This document shows, piece after piece, positions 6,928 to 15,800 of a DNA stretch of 42,806 nucleotides (position 1 is the first letter of the stretch; each line of letters opens with the position of its first letter). A program made the translations under genes and the position numbers. The DNA comes from Acidobacteriota bacterium (GTDB taxonomy: Bacteria > Actinomycetota > Acidimicrobiia > Acidimicrobiales > Palsa-688), in the NCBI GenBank assembly GCA_028876385.1, contig JAGWSF010000107.1, positions 1 through 42,806 on the forward strand, given 5' to 3'. The notes under the pieces are model-generated. The model was not told the origin of the DNA, did not search any database, and saw only the letters and a list, made by a program, of their open reading frames with translations.

Positions 6928-8598
6928 ATGTCATCCTGGCGGAACATCCTGGCGATCGTCGTGTCGGCCGCGGCTCTGGCTTGGACGTGGCCGGCGACCG
7001 TTGCGGCGGCCCAGTCGGTGCAGCCCACGGGCGCCTACGCCGTGACCGTGACCGACGACACCTTCACCGTGTCGGACCGGCCGACTCCGGCCCGCCAGGG
7101 TCAGCCGGACCTGCCGACGAGGACCATCCACGACGTCATCTACGCCCCGACCGGCGCGACCGGTCAACTGCCCACGGTGGTGTTCGCCCCGGGATGGTAC
7201 GCACAGGTCGCCGACTACGACGTCCTCCTGCGCGCCGTGGCCTCGGCCGGATACCTGGTCATCGGAGTCGACTCGCCGGGCACCTCGAGCTATTTCCCCG
7301 GTGTGCCCACGAGCGAGGATCTCGCCAACAACACGCTCGACCTTTCAGACGCCCTCACCAACGAGGAGAACGGGCCGTTCGGTTCGCAGATCGACCCGGC
7401 CGAGGTGGCCGCCATGGGTCACTCCGACGGCGGATCGGTGGTGGCGACCCTCGCCCTAGACCCGAGCTTCGTCTCCTACCGGTTCAACGCCTACGTGGTG
7501 CTGAGCGGGGTGACCCCGGTGGGGCAGGTGCCCGGGACGTTCGCAGCGGTCAACAACGGGCCCGTCCTGGCCATGGTCGGTACCGCCGACGAGTTCGCCA
7601 ACTACACGCCGCAACCCAACGGTGACGGCACCGAGACGGTCTACAACACGAGCCGCCCGTCCCGGGTGTTCGTGGCCATCACCGACGCCACCCACTTCTC
7701 GGCCTACACCGGTTCGAGTTCCCAGGCCACCGACACCCGCAACACCATCGTCGATTTCCTCAACACCTCCGAGTTCCACGACCCGGCCAGCCGCGACCGC
7801 TTCGCCACCGAGGTGACGTCGGAGGGCCTGGTCGCCGACCAGGACCTGTTCCAGTCCTGGTCGTTCAACCGTTCCACCGTGGGCATGGCCGCATCGGCCG
7901 ACGGCAGCGGATACTGGGTGGCCAGCAGCGACGGCACCGTGCGGAGCTTCGGTGACGCACCGTATCTCGGTGAGCCCTCACAGCCCGAAGCCCCGATAGT
8001 CGGCATCGCCGCCACCGCCGACTCGCGGGGCTACTGGGAGGTGACAGCCGACGGGGCCGTCTACTCCTTCGGTGACGCCGTCTATCACGGGGGGGCCAAC
8101 GGCTACCAGCTCTCGGCGCCGATCGTCGGCATGACCGCCGACCCGGCGACGGGCGGGTACTGGCTGCTCGGTGGCGACGGGGGAGTGTTCAGCTTCGACG
8201 CCCCCTTCTACGGCAGCACCGGGGGCATCCAACTGGCCGCCCCGGCGGTGGCCATGGCCGCCTCCCCCGACGGCGGGGGCTACTACTTCGTCGCCTCCGA
8301 CGGGGGTGTATTCACCTACGGCACGGCCCGCTTTCTAGGCTCGGTCAGCGGTGTCCCGCTGGTGCAGCCGGTGGTCGGCATGACCATCGACGCGTCCACC
8401 GGCGGCTACTGGCTCGACGCCGCCGACGGCGGGATCTTCGCCTTTGACGCCCCGTTCCGCGGGTCCACGGGAGGGGTCGCACTGGTGGCCCCCTGCGTGG
8501 CCATGGCCGCCCAGCCCTCCGGTGGCGGCTACTGGCTCGTCACCGGCGACGGCGGGGTGTTCTCATTCGACGCCCCCTTCGAAGGCTCGGCTGCCTGA
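6928..8598 (+). CDS. Secreted alpha/beta hydrolase with six C-terminal GYW propeller-like repeats
   Basis: A 556-residue exported protein. Residues 1-30 are a signal peptide (hydrophobic core ILAIVVSAAALAWTW, cleavage near AAA-QS). Residues about 40-300 are a chlorophyllase/dienelactone-hydrolase-like domain. The nucleophile is Ser166 in GHSDGG, the acid is probably the Asp in VGTADEF, and the base is the His in DATHFSAY. Residues about 315-556 are six repeats of about 40 residues of the type 'a-d-x-x-GYW-x-x-x-x-DGGVFSFdApfxGSTGG', matching a six-bladed beta-propeller-like arrangement. Start: ATG 6928 with GGTGGAGG upstream, rather than the longer frame from 6811. An extracellular esterase is likely; the repeats may bind cell wall or carbohydrate (inference). 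Confidence 0.85.
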   Translation: MSSWRNILAIVVSAAALAWTWPATVAAAQSVQPTGAYAVTVTDDTFTVSDRPTPARQGQPDLPTRTIHDVIYAPTGATGQLPTVVFAPGWYAQVADYDVLLRAVASAGYLVIGVDSPGTSSYFPGVPTSEDLANNTLDLSDALTNEENGPFGSQIDPAEVAAMGHSDGGSVVATLALDPSFVSYRFNAYVVLSGVTPVGQVPGTFAAVNNGPVLAMVGTADEFANYTPQPNGDGTETVYNTSRPSRVFVAITDATHFSAYTGSSSQATDTRNTIVDFLNTSEFHDPASRDRFATEVTSEGLVADQDLFQSWSFNRSTVGMAASADGSGYWVASSDGTVRSFGDAPYLGEPSQPEAPIVGIAATADSRGYWEVTADGAVYSFGDAVYHGGANGYQLSAPIVGMTADPATGGYWLLGGDGGVFSFDAPFYGSTGGIQLAAPAVAMAASPDGGGYYFVASDGGVFTYGTARFLGSVSGVPLVQPVVGMTIDASTGGYWLDAADGGIFAFDAPFRGSTGGVALVAPCVAMAAQPSGGGYWLVTGDGGVFSFDAPFEGSAA

Positions 8599-8640
8599 CC
8601 GGCCGGGCAGAGGAACGTCGGCGGAGAGGAGGGTGGACGC

Positions 8641-9123
8641 TCACATGATGATGTGCTCGGCCGCCACCTCGTCGAGGTCGTAGCCGAGGGCCACCATCAC
8701 CTTGTCGTTGCTGAAACCCATGAGCTGGACCGCCAACTCCACCACCTGGGCCCGACTGAGATGTTCGGCCACCTCGGCTTTGAGTCCGGCGGTCATCTCG
8801 GCGGGGGAGATCAGGTAGGCGTCAGCCAGCCGCAGAGCCACCTTCCGGGCGTCATCGAGTTCGGCCTGTTCGTAGTGGTCCACCGACGCCAGGAGCTCCT
8901 CGTCGGCCCCCTGCTGCAGCGCAACTGCGCTGCGGACACTCATTCAATAATTGCAGTTCTGGAAGCGGGCGTTGCGCATCCGGATCAGCTCGGTCGTGAC
9001 GGGGTCCAGTTCGCCCATCTGCGAGGCCGTGCGCCGCAGATCCCGGCGGGCCGGGCGTAGCGTCGCGGCCACAGAGGGAACGGCCGCCGAGCTGCGCGGC
9101 GAGGTTTGAATCCGGGGTTTCAT
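8641..9123 (-). CDS. CMD/AhpD-family selenoprotein (in-frame UGA read as selenocysteine, Cys57-x-x-Sec60)
   Basis: A 160-residue carboxymuconolactone decarboxylase/AhpD-like protein, predicted to be a thiol/selenol peroxidase or disulfide reductase. The frame starts at ATG 9123 behind a strong GGAGGA site and is open to TGA at 8944-8946. It then continues in the same frame with perfect family similarity to 8641. The segment reads NARFQNCNY-(UGA)-MSVRSAVALQQGA, and in the family this position is the second Cys of the CxxC catalytic pair, usually followed by a basic or small residue and S-x-R. The UGA is therefore best read as selenocysteine. A SECIS-like hairpin begins 10 nt after it. The start overlaps the stop of the upstream CMD gene (ATGA). 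Without Sec the product would be a 59-residue fragment. Alternative: a recent Cys-to-stop mutation. Confidence 0.82.
8916..8933 (-). promoter_or_regulatory. Bacterial SECIS-like hairpin
   Basis: Immediately 3' of the in-frame UGA the mRNA contains GCAGCGC-AGUU-GCGCUGC, a perfect 7-bp stem with a 4-nt apical loop. The loop starts 17 nt after the UGA and has G in its second position followed by U. Bacterial SECIS elements that bind SelB have an apical loop with a G in the first two positions, often GU, about 16-37 nt from the UGA; this hairpin meets those criteria. Confidence 0.75.
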
Positions 9124-9644
9124 GAGGGTTCCTCCTGCTCGGTGGAAGGTGGGTGCCCGAGCTCGACCAGACGGTCGACGCCGGGGGTGGTGGTGATGCC
9201 CATCGTCAGGCAGGCACGCTGGAATGTCTCGAGGGCGGATACGGCTTCGACGAACACGTAGCAGCCGTCGTCGCCGAGATGCTCGGCCACCGCCGACACC
9301 TGCTCGTCGGTGACGGCCGAGGCGTCGAGGGCGAACTGCTCGACCAGGGCCAGGCAGCTGCGCTCGGCAGCGGAGAAGAGGGGCGACGTGGGCCAGCTCC
9401 CGACGGCCGCGACCTTCTCCTCGCTCAGGCCGGCCTCCCGGGCGGCCCGACTGCGATGTCGGTGCTCGTCTTCGAAGCGCAAAAGGGTGGCCATGCGCAG
9501 GCGGGCCAACTCGAGCAGAACCGGGTCGCTGTCCGCCCAGGCCGCGAAGTAGAGGCGGGCCATGGCCGACAGCGCCTCGGGATGGGCGGCGTGCATCCGG
9601 TCCCATTCGGTCGGTCCTTCGGGCAGGTCGTCGAACCAGGTCAA
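9120..9644 (-). CDS. Cysteine-less CMD/AhpD-family protein, partner of the selenoprotein
   Basis: A 174-residue protein with the carboxymuconolactone decarboxylase/AhpD fold pattern: LELARLRMATLL...HRSRAAREAGLSEEKVAAV, then SPLFSAAERSCLALVEQFALD. At the place where relatives have C-x-x-C-x-x-x-H, this one has RFEDEHRHR, so the redox cysteines are absent. The start is TTG at 9644; no other start exists after the in-frame stop upstream, and GGAGG lies about 11 nt away. It overlaps the downstream selenoprotein gene by ATGA, implying coupled translation. CMD proteins oligomerise, so it may form a hetero-oligomer with the Sec-containing paralog, lending structure or substrate binding (inference). 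Confidence 0.8.
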   Translation of the reverse strand: MTWFDDLPEGPTEWDRMHAAHPEALSAMARLYFAAWADSDPVLLELARLRMATLLRFEDEHRHRSRAAREAGLSEEKVAAVGSWPTSPLFSAAERSCLALVEQFALDASAVTDEQVSAVAEHLGDDGCYVFVEAVSALETFQRACLTMGITTTPGVDRLVELGHPPSTEQEEPS

Positions 9645-9738
9645 ACGGTGGTGTCCCTCCAGGGTGCCAGGCTCCCGAATCTAGCTCCCGGTCGGGTACC
9701 GGCGCCGGGTTCCTCCCACGGGACGGGATGGGATGGGC

Positions 9739-11016
9739 TCAGCCCGTATGGGAGTCCTCGAGCGAGTCGCAGACGAAGTTGGCCCAGCGCAGCGCCTCGA
9801 TCCCGAGCTCGTTGAGCCTCGGTGCCGACAGACCCGACTTGAGCTGGATGGCCAGCCCCTGCTCCCACGCCAGCACGTCGCCCAGTATGTAGCCGAAGCG
9901 GCCCGCCCCGTCGGTCACCGCGGCGCGCAGCTCCTCGGTGATGCTCAGGTTGGCGAGGACCTCCTCGATGGGGACACCCATGAGCAGGTCGAGCGCCGAG
10001 ACCAGACCCACGGTGAACGCCGAGTGCTCCAGCTCCGGGCGGATGTCGCGGGCGATCAGCTCGCACAGCCGGGCCCGGGTCATGGCGATGGCCAACTGCT
10101 CCGGCACGCCGGTCCCGGCGTCGGCGAGGAGCATGAGCATCACCCAGGCCTTCATCCGGTGCTCGCCCATCAGGACCACGCCCTCGCGGATGGAGTTCAG
10201 CCGCCGCCGAAGCCCCGACGCCGCCCCCGCGCCGGCGGCGCGCAGGAAACGCACGCTGAGGCCCGGGTCGGTCTCGATGATGCGCTGGACGTCCGAGGAG
10301 GGGATGTCGGGGTCCGAGAGCGCCTGGATGAGCCGCAGGCAGCTCATGCGGTTGGGACTGAGGGTCTGGCCGGGTATCCCGGTGGGGCGCGACAGGAAGT
10401 GACCCTGGAACATGTTGAACCCGGCGTCTTTGGACGCGACGAGCTGCTCCTTGGTCTCGACCTTGACGGCCACGAGCAGAGCCCCGTAGCGGCAGCAGCG
10501 CTCGACCTGCTCTGGGAGCTTCGGGATGCCGGCCGCGCCTAGGTCGACTTTCACCATGTTCACCAGCTCCAGGAGCGGTTCGTCGCCCGGCTGGTACACG
10601 TAGTTGTCCAGAGCCAGCATGTAGCCCTTGGCGCTCAGCTCCCGGGCGCCTTCCACCAGGTCGGCGTTGCGCTCCACCGACGGATGTATCTCGAGGACGG
10701 TCTGCTCGTAGGGGAGCGGAAACTCCCGCTCGCCGGTCAGGTAGGCCCGGGTCACGTTTATACACGCCCGCTTGCGGCCCACCAACGATTCCATACCCAC
10801 GTCCAGCCCGGTTCGCAGCAGCACCTCGGCGGTCATGGCGTCCCCCGTGTAGCGCTCGCCGGCGCGGTCGCGAAACAGGACTTCGTAGCCCCAGACGGCC
10901 AGGTCGCGGTCGAAGATGGGCTGACGGGCGAGGAGCAGGTCGGACTCGGGCGCCGGCCTCACGGCGCGGTCCGGAGGGTCCACGCCCTCGGCGGCTTTGG
11001 GTTGGGGTTGGCTCAT
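9739..11016 (-). CDS. EAL-HDOD signalling protein (YuxH-like), EAL domain probably inactive
   Basis: A 425-residue protein. The N-terminal EAL-like domain (about 20-215) begins LLARQPIFDRDLAVWGYEVLFR, the YuxH-type signature. The metal-binding DDFG motif of active c-di-GMP phosphodiesterases is replaced by LDNYVYQ, so it may bind rather than cleave the dinucleotide. The HDOD domain (about 225-420) has the pattern LIQALSDPDI, IIETDPGLSVRFLR, LNSIREGVVLMGEHRMKAWVML and FTVGLVSALDLLMG, without HD catalytic residues. Such proteins are signal adaptors. Start uncertain: ATG 11016 gives the usual short leader; an in-frame ATG at 11073 is possible. Confidence 0.87.
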   Translation of the reverse strand: MSQPQPKAAEGVDPPDRAVRPAPESDLLLARQPIFDRDLAVWGYEVLFRDRAGERYTGDAMTAEVLLRTGLDVGMESLVGRKRACINVTRAYLTGEREFPLPYEQTVLEIHPSVERNADLVEGARELSAKGYMLALDNYVYQPGDEPLLELVNMVKVDLGAAGIPKLPEQVERCCRYGALLVAVKVETKEQLVASKDAGFNMFQGHFLSRPTGIPGQTLSPNRMSCLRLIQALSDPDIPSSDVQRIIETDPGLSVRFLRAAGAGAASGLRRRLNSIREGVVLMGEHRMKAWVMLMLLADAGTGVPEQLAIAMTRARLCELIARDIRPELEHSAFTVGLVSALDLLMGVPIEEVLANLSITEELRAAVTDGAGRFGYILGDVLAWEQGLAIQLKSGLSAPRLNELGIEALRWANFVCDSLEDSHTG

Positions 11017-11056
11017 CGTTGGTCGCGTTCGAGAAGCTCGCAGTCGAGGCGGGGGC

Positions 11057-11278
11057 CTACTCCGAGGCCTCATCCACTTGTCGGTCGGAAACGACCGCAG
11101 ACGTAGCTTTTTTCGCGCCCCCGGCGGGATGGAGCCGGCGGGAGCGCAACTGCTCGGGGGGGACCGGGTCGATGGCGGCCTCCACGACCCGGAGGTGGCG
11201 GCCCTGGCCCCGGCGGCGCCGGCTGGCCCCGCGGGCGCCGGCTACGACCTCGGGCGTGGTGGGCCTCGTGGCGTGCAT
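11057..11278 (-). CDS. Possible small basic protein
   Basis: A 73-codon frame starting at ATG 11278, 5 nt after a clean GGAGG site, and ending at 11057 just before the EAL-HDOD gene. The product is rich in Arg and Ala (RGASRRRRGQGRHLRVVE). I recognise no family. The good ribosome binding site and position upstream of a same-strand gene support it. Its codon third positions are less convincing, so it may be chance. It is the only candidate in the otherwise empty 11017-11412 interval. Confidence 0.35.
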   Translation of the reverse strand: MHATRPTTPEVVAGARGASRRRRGQGRHLRVVEAAIDPVPPEQLRSRRLHPAGGAKKATSAVVSDRQVDEASE

Positions 11279-11397
11279 GCAGTCCTCCGTGGCGAGACCT
11301 TGGCGTAGGTATCGGCGGGCCGGTACCGCTGCTTTAGCGCCGCGCGGTTGGAGTCCGGTCCGGGCGTCGCCGTTGGCCGCCAGGGTCGAGGGGCGCT

Positions 11398-11403
11398 TAG
11401 CAT
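11398..11403 (+). promoter_or_regulatory. -10 box (TAGCAT) of the thioesterase gene
   Basis: TAGCAT lies 9 nt before the GTG at 11413. With the usual 6-9 nt from the -10 box to the transcription start, the mRNA would begin at or next to the start codon, and no ribosome binding site is present. No good -35 hexamer is seen. Confidence 0.4.
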
Positions 11404-11412
11404 CTACCGGCC

Positions 11413-12228
11413 GTGGACGCCCGCACCTTTCTCGGCCTGGAGGCCACCCACAACCCCTACCGGTGGGTTCTGCCCGTTCAGCCCGGTATCTGCACCCCGG
11501 GGGGCTTCTTGTTCGGGGGATGCGCCCTCGGCGCGGCGGTGGCGGCGATGGAGGCCACCACCGACCGACCGGTCGTGTGGGCCAGCTGCCAGTACCTGTC
11601 GTTCGCCACCCCGTCGGAGGTGCTGGACCTGGACGTGACCGTAGCGGTGGCGGGACACCAGACCACCCAGGCCCGCGCCGTCGGCCACGTTGCCGACCGG
11701 GAGGTGTTCACCGTGAATGCCGCCCTCGGTGCCCGACCGCTCGATCACGAGGGCACCTGGGCGGTCATGCCGGTCGTGCCGGCGCCCGAGCTGTGCAGCA
11801 CCCGCGAGGTCCGCTTCGACACCGGCGGGCAGTACCTCCCCGACCGACTGGAGATCCGTCTGGCCGCCGCCCGCAGCATCTCCGAGCTGCCGGGGCCGGG
11901 CATGCCCGCCGGTCGCAGCGCGCTGTGGGCCAAGCTCCCCGACGTGCTGGAGATCTCATCGGCTTCGCTGGCCGTGCTCGGTGACTACGTTCCGTTCGGT
12001 ATCGGCCAGGCGCTGGGGCTGCTCGCCGGCGGCAACAGCCTGGATAACACGCTGCGTATCGGGCGCATCGTGCCCACCGAGTGGGTGTTGTTGGACATCC
12101 GGGTCCACCAGGTGGTCAACGGATTCGGATACGGCGACGTCCACCTGTGGGCCGACGATGGCACCCTGCTCGCCACGGCGAGCCAGTCCACCATCGTCAG
12201 GATGTGGAAGGACATGCCCCGGCCCTGA
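11413..12228 (+). CDS. Acyl-CoA thioesterase, double hotdog type
   Basis: A 271-residue protein of the TesB-like acyl-CoA thioesterase group with two hotdog units. The first (about 15-110) shows the ICTPGGFLFGGCALGAAVAAME helix and the strand QYLSFATPSEVLDLDVTVAVAGHQTTQARAVGHVADREVFTVNAALG. The second (about 165-265) shows GDYVPFGIGQALGLLAGGNSLDNTLRIG followed by WVLLDIRVHQVVNGFGYGDVHLWADDGTLLATASQSTIVR. It would hydrolyse acyl-CoA to free acid and CoA in the cytosol. Start: GTG, leaderless by the TAGCAT box. It stands alone, convergent with the GNAT gene. Confidence 0.82.
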   Translation: MDARTFLGLEATHNPYRWVLPVQPGICTPGGFLFGGCALGAAVAAMEATTDRPVVWASCQYLSFATPSEVLDLDVTVAVAGHQTTQARAVGHVADREVFTVNAALGARPLDHEGTWAVMPVVPAPELCSTREVRFDTGGQYLPDRLEIRLAAARSISELPGPGMPAGRSALWAKLPDVLEISSASLAVLGDYVPFGIGQALGLLAGGNSLDNTLRIGRIVPTEWVLLDIRVHQVVNGFGYGDVHLWADDGTLLATASQSTIVRMWKDMPRP

Positions 12229-12317
12229 CCCGGGCGGCGGCCCTGACCCGGCGGGCCGGAGCCGCCCAGTGCCGCGGAACTACGAAGTGGCCGGGGCGAC
12301 CGGGGTTCGGAGCGCGT

Positions 12318-12803
12318 TCAGGGAGCGGACCCGTCCGCTCCGGCGCAGGCCGCGAGGGCCTCCCCTTCGAGGCGCCAGGTGGTCCACTCTCCGAGAGGCC
12401 GGGCCCCCATCCGTCGGTAGAACCCGATGGCCGGCTCGTTCCAGTCGAGCACCGACCAGTCCATCCGGGCGCAGCCGAGCTCGCCGGCCCGGGCGGCCAG
12501 CCGTTCGAAGAGCCGGCGCCCCACGCCCGACCCCCGCCACTCGGGCTCCACGAACAGGTCCTCGAGGTAGAGGCTGTGGCGTCCGGTCCAGGTCGAGAAC
12601 GACAGGAACCACACCGCCAGGCCGACGACCCGCCCGTCGTGCTCGGCCACCAGGGCGTGGACCAGGGGACGGTCGGCGAACAAGGCGGCAGACAGGGACG
12701 CCTCGTCGGCGACCACGGAGTCAGGCTCGCGCTCGTATTCGGCCAGCGCCCGCACCAGGCGCAGGATGTCGGTCTCATCACCCGGGCGGGCTTTCCTGAT
12801 CAT
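12318..12803 (-). CDS. GNAT N-acetyltransferase, diamine acetyltransferase-like
   Basis: A 161-residue GNAT-fold acetyltransferase. It begins with MIRKARPGDETDILRLVRALAEYERE, the N-terminus typical of spermidine/spermine or thialysine acetyltransferase relatives. The acetyl-CoA binding motif A is LEDLFVEPEWRGSGVGRRLFERLAARA (residues about 79-105), with the R-x-G-x-G-x-G/R core. The closing motif is DWNEPAIGFYRRMGA, where the Tyr usually acts as the general acid. Amine or amino acid substrate is likely but not proven. It is divergent from lhr, with about 50 bp between starts. Confidence 0.88.
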   Translation of the reverse strand: MIRKARPGDETDILRLVRALAEYEREPDSVVADEASLSAALFADRPLVHALVAEHDGRVVGLAVWFLSFSTWTGRHSLYLEDLFVEPEWRGSGVGRRLFERLAARAGELGCARMDWSVLDWNEPAIGFYRRMGARPLGEWTTWRLEGEALAACAGADGSAP

Positions 12804-12840
12804 CCGGCGCAGGTTAGTGGAAGCGAACAGGCGTTCGACC

Positions 12841-12846
12841 TAGCAT
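12841..12846 (+). promoter_or_regulatory. -10 box (TAGCAT) of the lhr-led string
   Basis: TAGCAT overlaps the ATG at 12845 and lies 7 nt before the in-frame GTG at 12854. This spacing repeats the pattern seen at several other starts in the window and favours a leaderless mRNA beginning at the GTG. Confidence 0.4.
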
Positions 12847-12853
12847 GAGGCGG

Positions 12854-15800
12854 GTGGCGACCATTGCCCCGCTCACCCTCGAACTCGAATGGCCCGTCCG
12901 CGACCCGAACCGGTTCCACCCGGCCGTCGCCGAGTGGTTCCGCCGTCGGTTCCCCGAGGGTCCCACCGCACCGCAGGAGCAGGGCTGGCCCCTGATCGCC
13001 TCCGGTCGCGACACGCTGATCGCGGCGCCGACCGGCTCGGGCAAGACCCTCGCCGGCTTCTTGATGTCGATCAACTCCCTCTACCTGGCCCACGACGAGG
13101 GCGCCGATGTCACTACCGGGGTCCGTGTGGTCTACGTCTCCCCGCTCAAGGCCCTGGCCGTGGACGTGGCTCAGAACCTGCACCGGCCGCTGGCGGGGAT
13201 CGCCGAGGTGGCCGTCGAGATGGGTCTGCGGCCACCACCTATAGGAGTGTCGGTCCGCACCGGGGACACCACCCCCGCCGAGCGCGCCGCCATGGTCCGC
13301 CGGCCCCCCGCCTTCGTCGTCACGACCCCCGAATCTCTGTACCTGCTGCTCACCAGCCGCAAGGGCAGATCGGCCCTGAGCACCACCCAGACGGTCATCG
13401 TCGACGAGATCCATGCCGTCGCCCGGGACAAGCGGGGAGCCCATCTGGCTCTGAGCCTCGAGCGCCTGGAGGCCCTCTGCGGGACGCGCCCCGTCCGTAT
13501 CGGTCTGTCGGCGACCCAGCGGCCCATCGAGACCGTCGGTCGTCTCCTGGTCGGGTCGCGGCCCCTGCCAGCCGTCGTCGACGTGGGCCACCGCCGGGAG
13601 ATGGACCTCGGCCTCGAGCTCCCGGACGGGGAGATCGAGGCGGTGGCTTCGGCCGCCCACATGTCCGACACGGTCGACCGCATCGCCTCATTGGTCGCAG
13701 AGCATCGGACCACCATCGTGTTCGTCAACACCAGGCGGCTGGCCGAGCGCTTCGCCCATCACCTGGCCGAGCGCCTCGGCGACGACGTGGTGTCGGCCCA
13801 TCACGGGAGTCTGTCCAAGGAGCGGCGGCTCAGGGTCGAGTCGAGGTTGCGCAACGGCGAGCTGCGGGCCCTCGTGGCCACCGCATCGTTGGAGCTCGGT
13901 ATCGACATCGGACCGGTCGAGTTGGTCTGCCAGATCGGCTCCCCGCGCAGCATCGCCACGTTCCTGCAGCGGGTGGGGCGATCCAACCACAGCCGCAACG
14001 GCACGCCCAAAGGCCGAATATTTCCCATGACCCGGGACGAGCTGGTCGAGTGCACGGCCCTGCTGGCGGCGGTGCGGGCCGGTCGACTCGACGCCATCGT
14101 CCCGGCGCGCCGCCCGCTCGACATCGCCGCCCAGCAAGTGGTGGCCGAGGTAGCCGCCCGGGAGTGGAAATCCGACGAGCTCTACGAGATGGTCCGCCGG
14201 GCGGCGCCCTACGCCGACATGACCCGGGAGCAGTTCGCCGAGGTGCTCGAGCTGGTCTCCGAGGGTATCCAGACCGGGCGTGGGCGGCGGGGGGCCTACC
14301 TCCACCATGATCGGGTCAACGGGGAGCTGCGGGCCCGCAAGGGAGCCCGACTGGCCGCTTCGACCTCCGGCGGGGCCATCCCCGAGACCGGTGACTACCG
14401 GGTCCTGGCCGAACCCGACGACGTGCTGGTCGGGACCGTCAACGAGGATTGGGCGGTCGAGTCGTCGGCCGGTGACATATTCCTGTTGGGTAGCCACTCT
14501 TGGCAGATCCGCCGGGTCGAGTCCGGTGTGGTGAGGGTGCGCGACGCCGGTGACACCCCTCCGACGGTGCCGTTCTGGCTCGGCGAAGCCCCGGCCCGCA
14601 CCGAGGAACTGTCACGTGAAGTGTCGGAGCTGCGTCGCCGGGTGGAGGGCTTGGTCGAAGCCGGGGACCACGACGGGGCCCGGCGCTGGCTGCAGGACGT
14701 CAGTGGGGTCGGCTCTGACGCGGCCACGACCATCGTGGACTACCTGGCCGCCGGGCGGGCCGTCCTCGGGATCCTGCCGACCCAGGAGACGTTGGTGCTC
14801 GAGCGCTTCTTCGATGACACCGGCGGCATGCAACTGGTGCTGCACTCGCCCTACGGGGCGCGTGTGAACCGGGCTCTGGGCATGGCGCTGCGCAAGAAGT
14901 TCTGCCGGCGGTTCAACTTCGAGCTGCAGGCGGCGGCCAGCGACGACGCCGTGGTGCTCTCGCTCGGCCCTCATCACAGCTTCCCGCTGGAGGAGGTGCT
15001 CGGCTACCTCTCCAGCGCCACGCTGGAGGACACACTGGCCCACGCCATCCTCGACGCCCCCATGTTCCAATCCCGCTGGCGCTGGAACCTCAACCGGTCC
15101 CTGCTGGTGCTCCGCTGGCGCAACGGGCGGCGCAACCCGCCGCCCCTGCAGAGGATGGAGTCCGACGACCTGTTGGCCGCGGTGTTCCCCCAGGCGGCGG
15201 CCTGCCAGGACAATCTGATCGGCCCCCGCGAGATACCCGACCACATGCTGGTCCGCCAGACCATCGACGACACGCTGCACGAGGCCATGGACCTCGACCG
15301 GGCCCGGGCGGTCGTCGAGGGCATCGAAGGGGGCCTGATCCGGGTCCATTGTCGTGACACCACCGAGCCTTCGGTGCTGGCCCACGAGATCATCACCGCC
15401 CGCGCCTACGCCTTCCTCGACGACGAGGAGTTCCAGAACCGCCGCACCAACGCCGTCCACCTCCGGCGCGGCCTGACCCCCGATCTCTCGGGGGTCGGCT
15501 CGCTCGACGCCGAGGCCATCGAATCCGTGCACTCGGAGATCGATCCGGCGCCCACCTCCCCCGACGAGCTGCACGACCTCCTGAGCGCCACGGTCATCAT
15601 GCGACCCCGACCCGAGTGGGCCGGCCTGTTCGCCGCCTTGGTGGCGGCCGGCCGGGCCGAGACGCGCACCTACGACGCCGGCCTGCTCTGGGTCGCTACC
15701 GAGCAGCGCGACCGGGCCGATCAGGCCCGGGCCGGCGGTGACGAGGCGGTCCTGCAGAGCGTCAGGGGTCATCTGGAGCTGGCGGGGATCACCACCGCGG

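Noticed and set aside
8641..8943. A separate 100-residue gene starting at the ATG directly after the TGA
   Set aside because: No ribosome binding site precedes it, and it lacks the first third of the CMD domain, which is present upstream in the same frame. Readthrough at UGA explains all observations.
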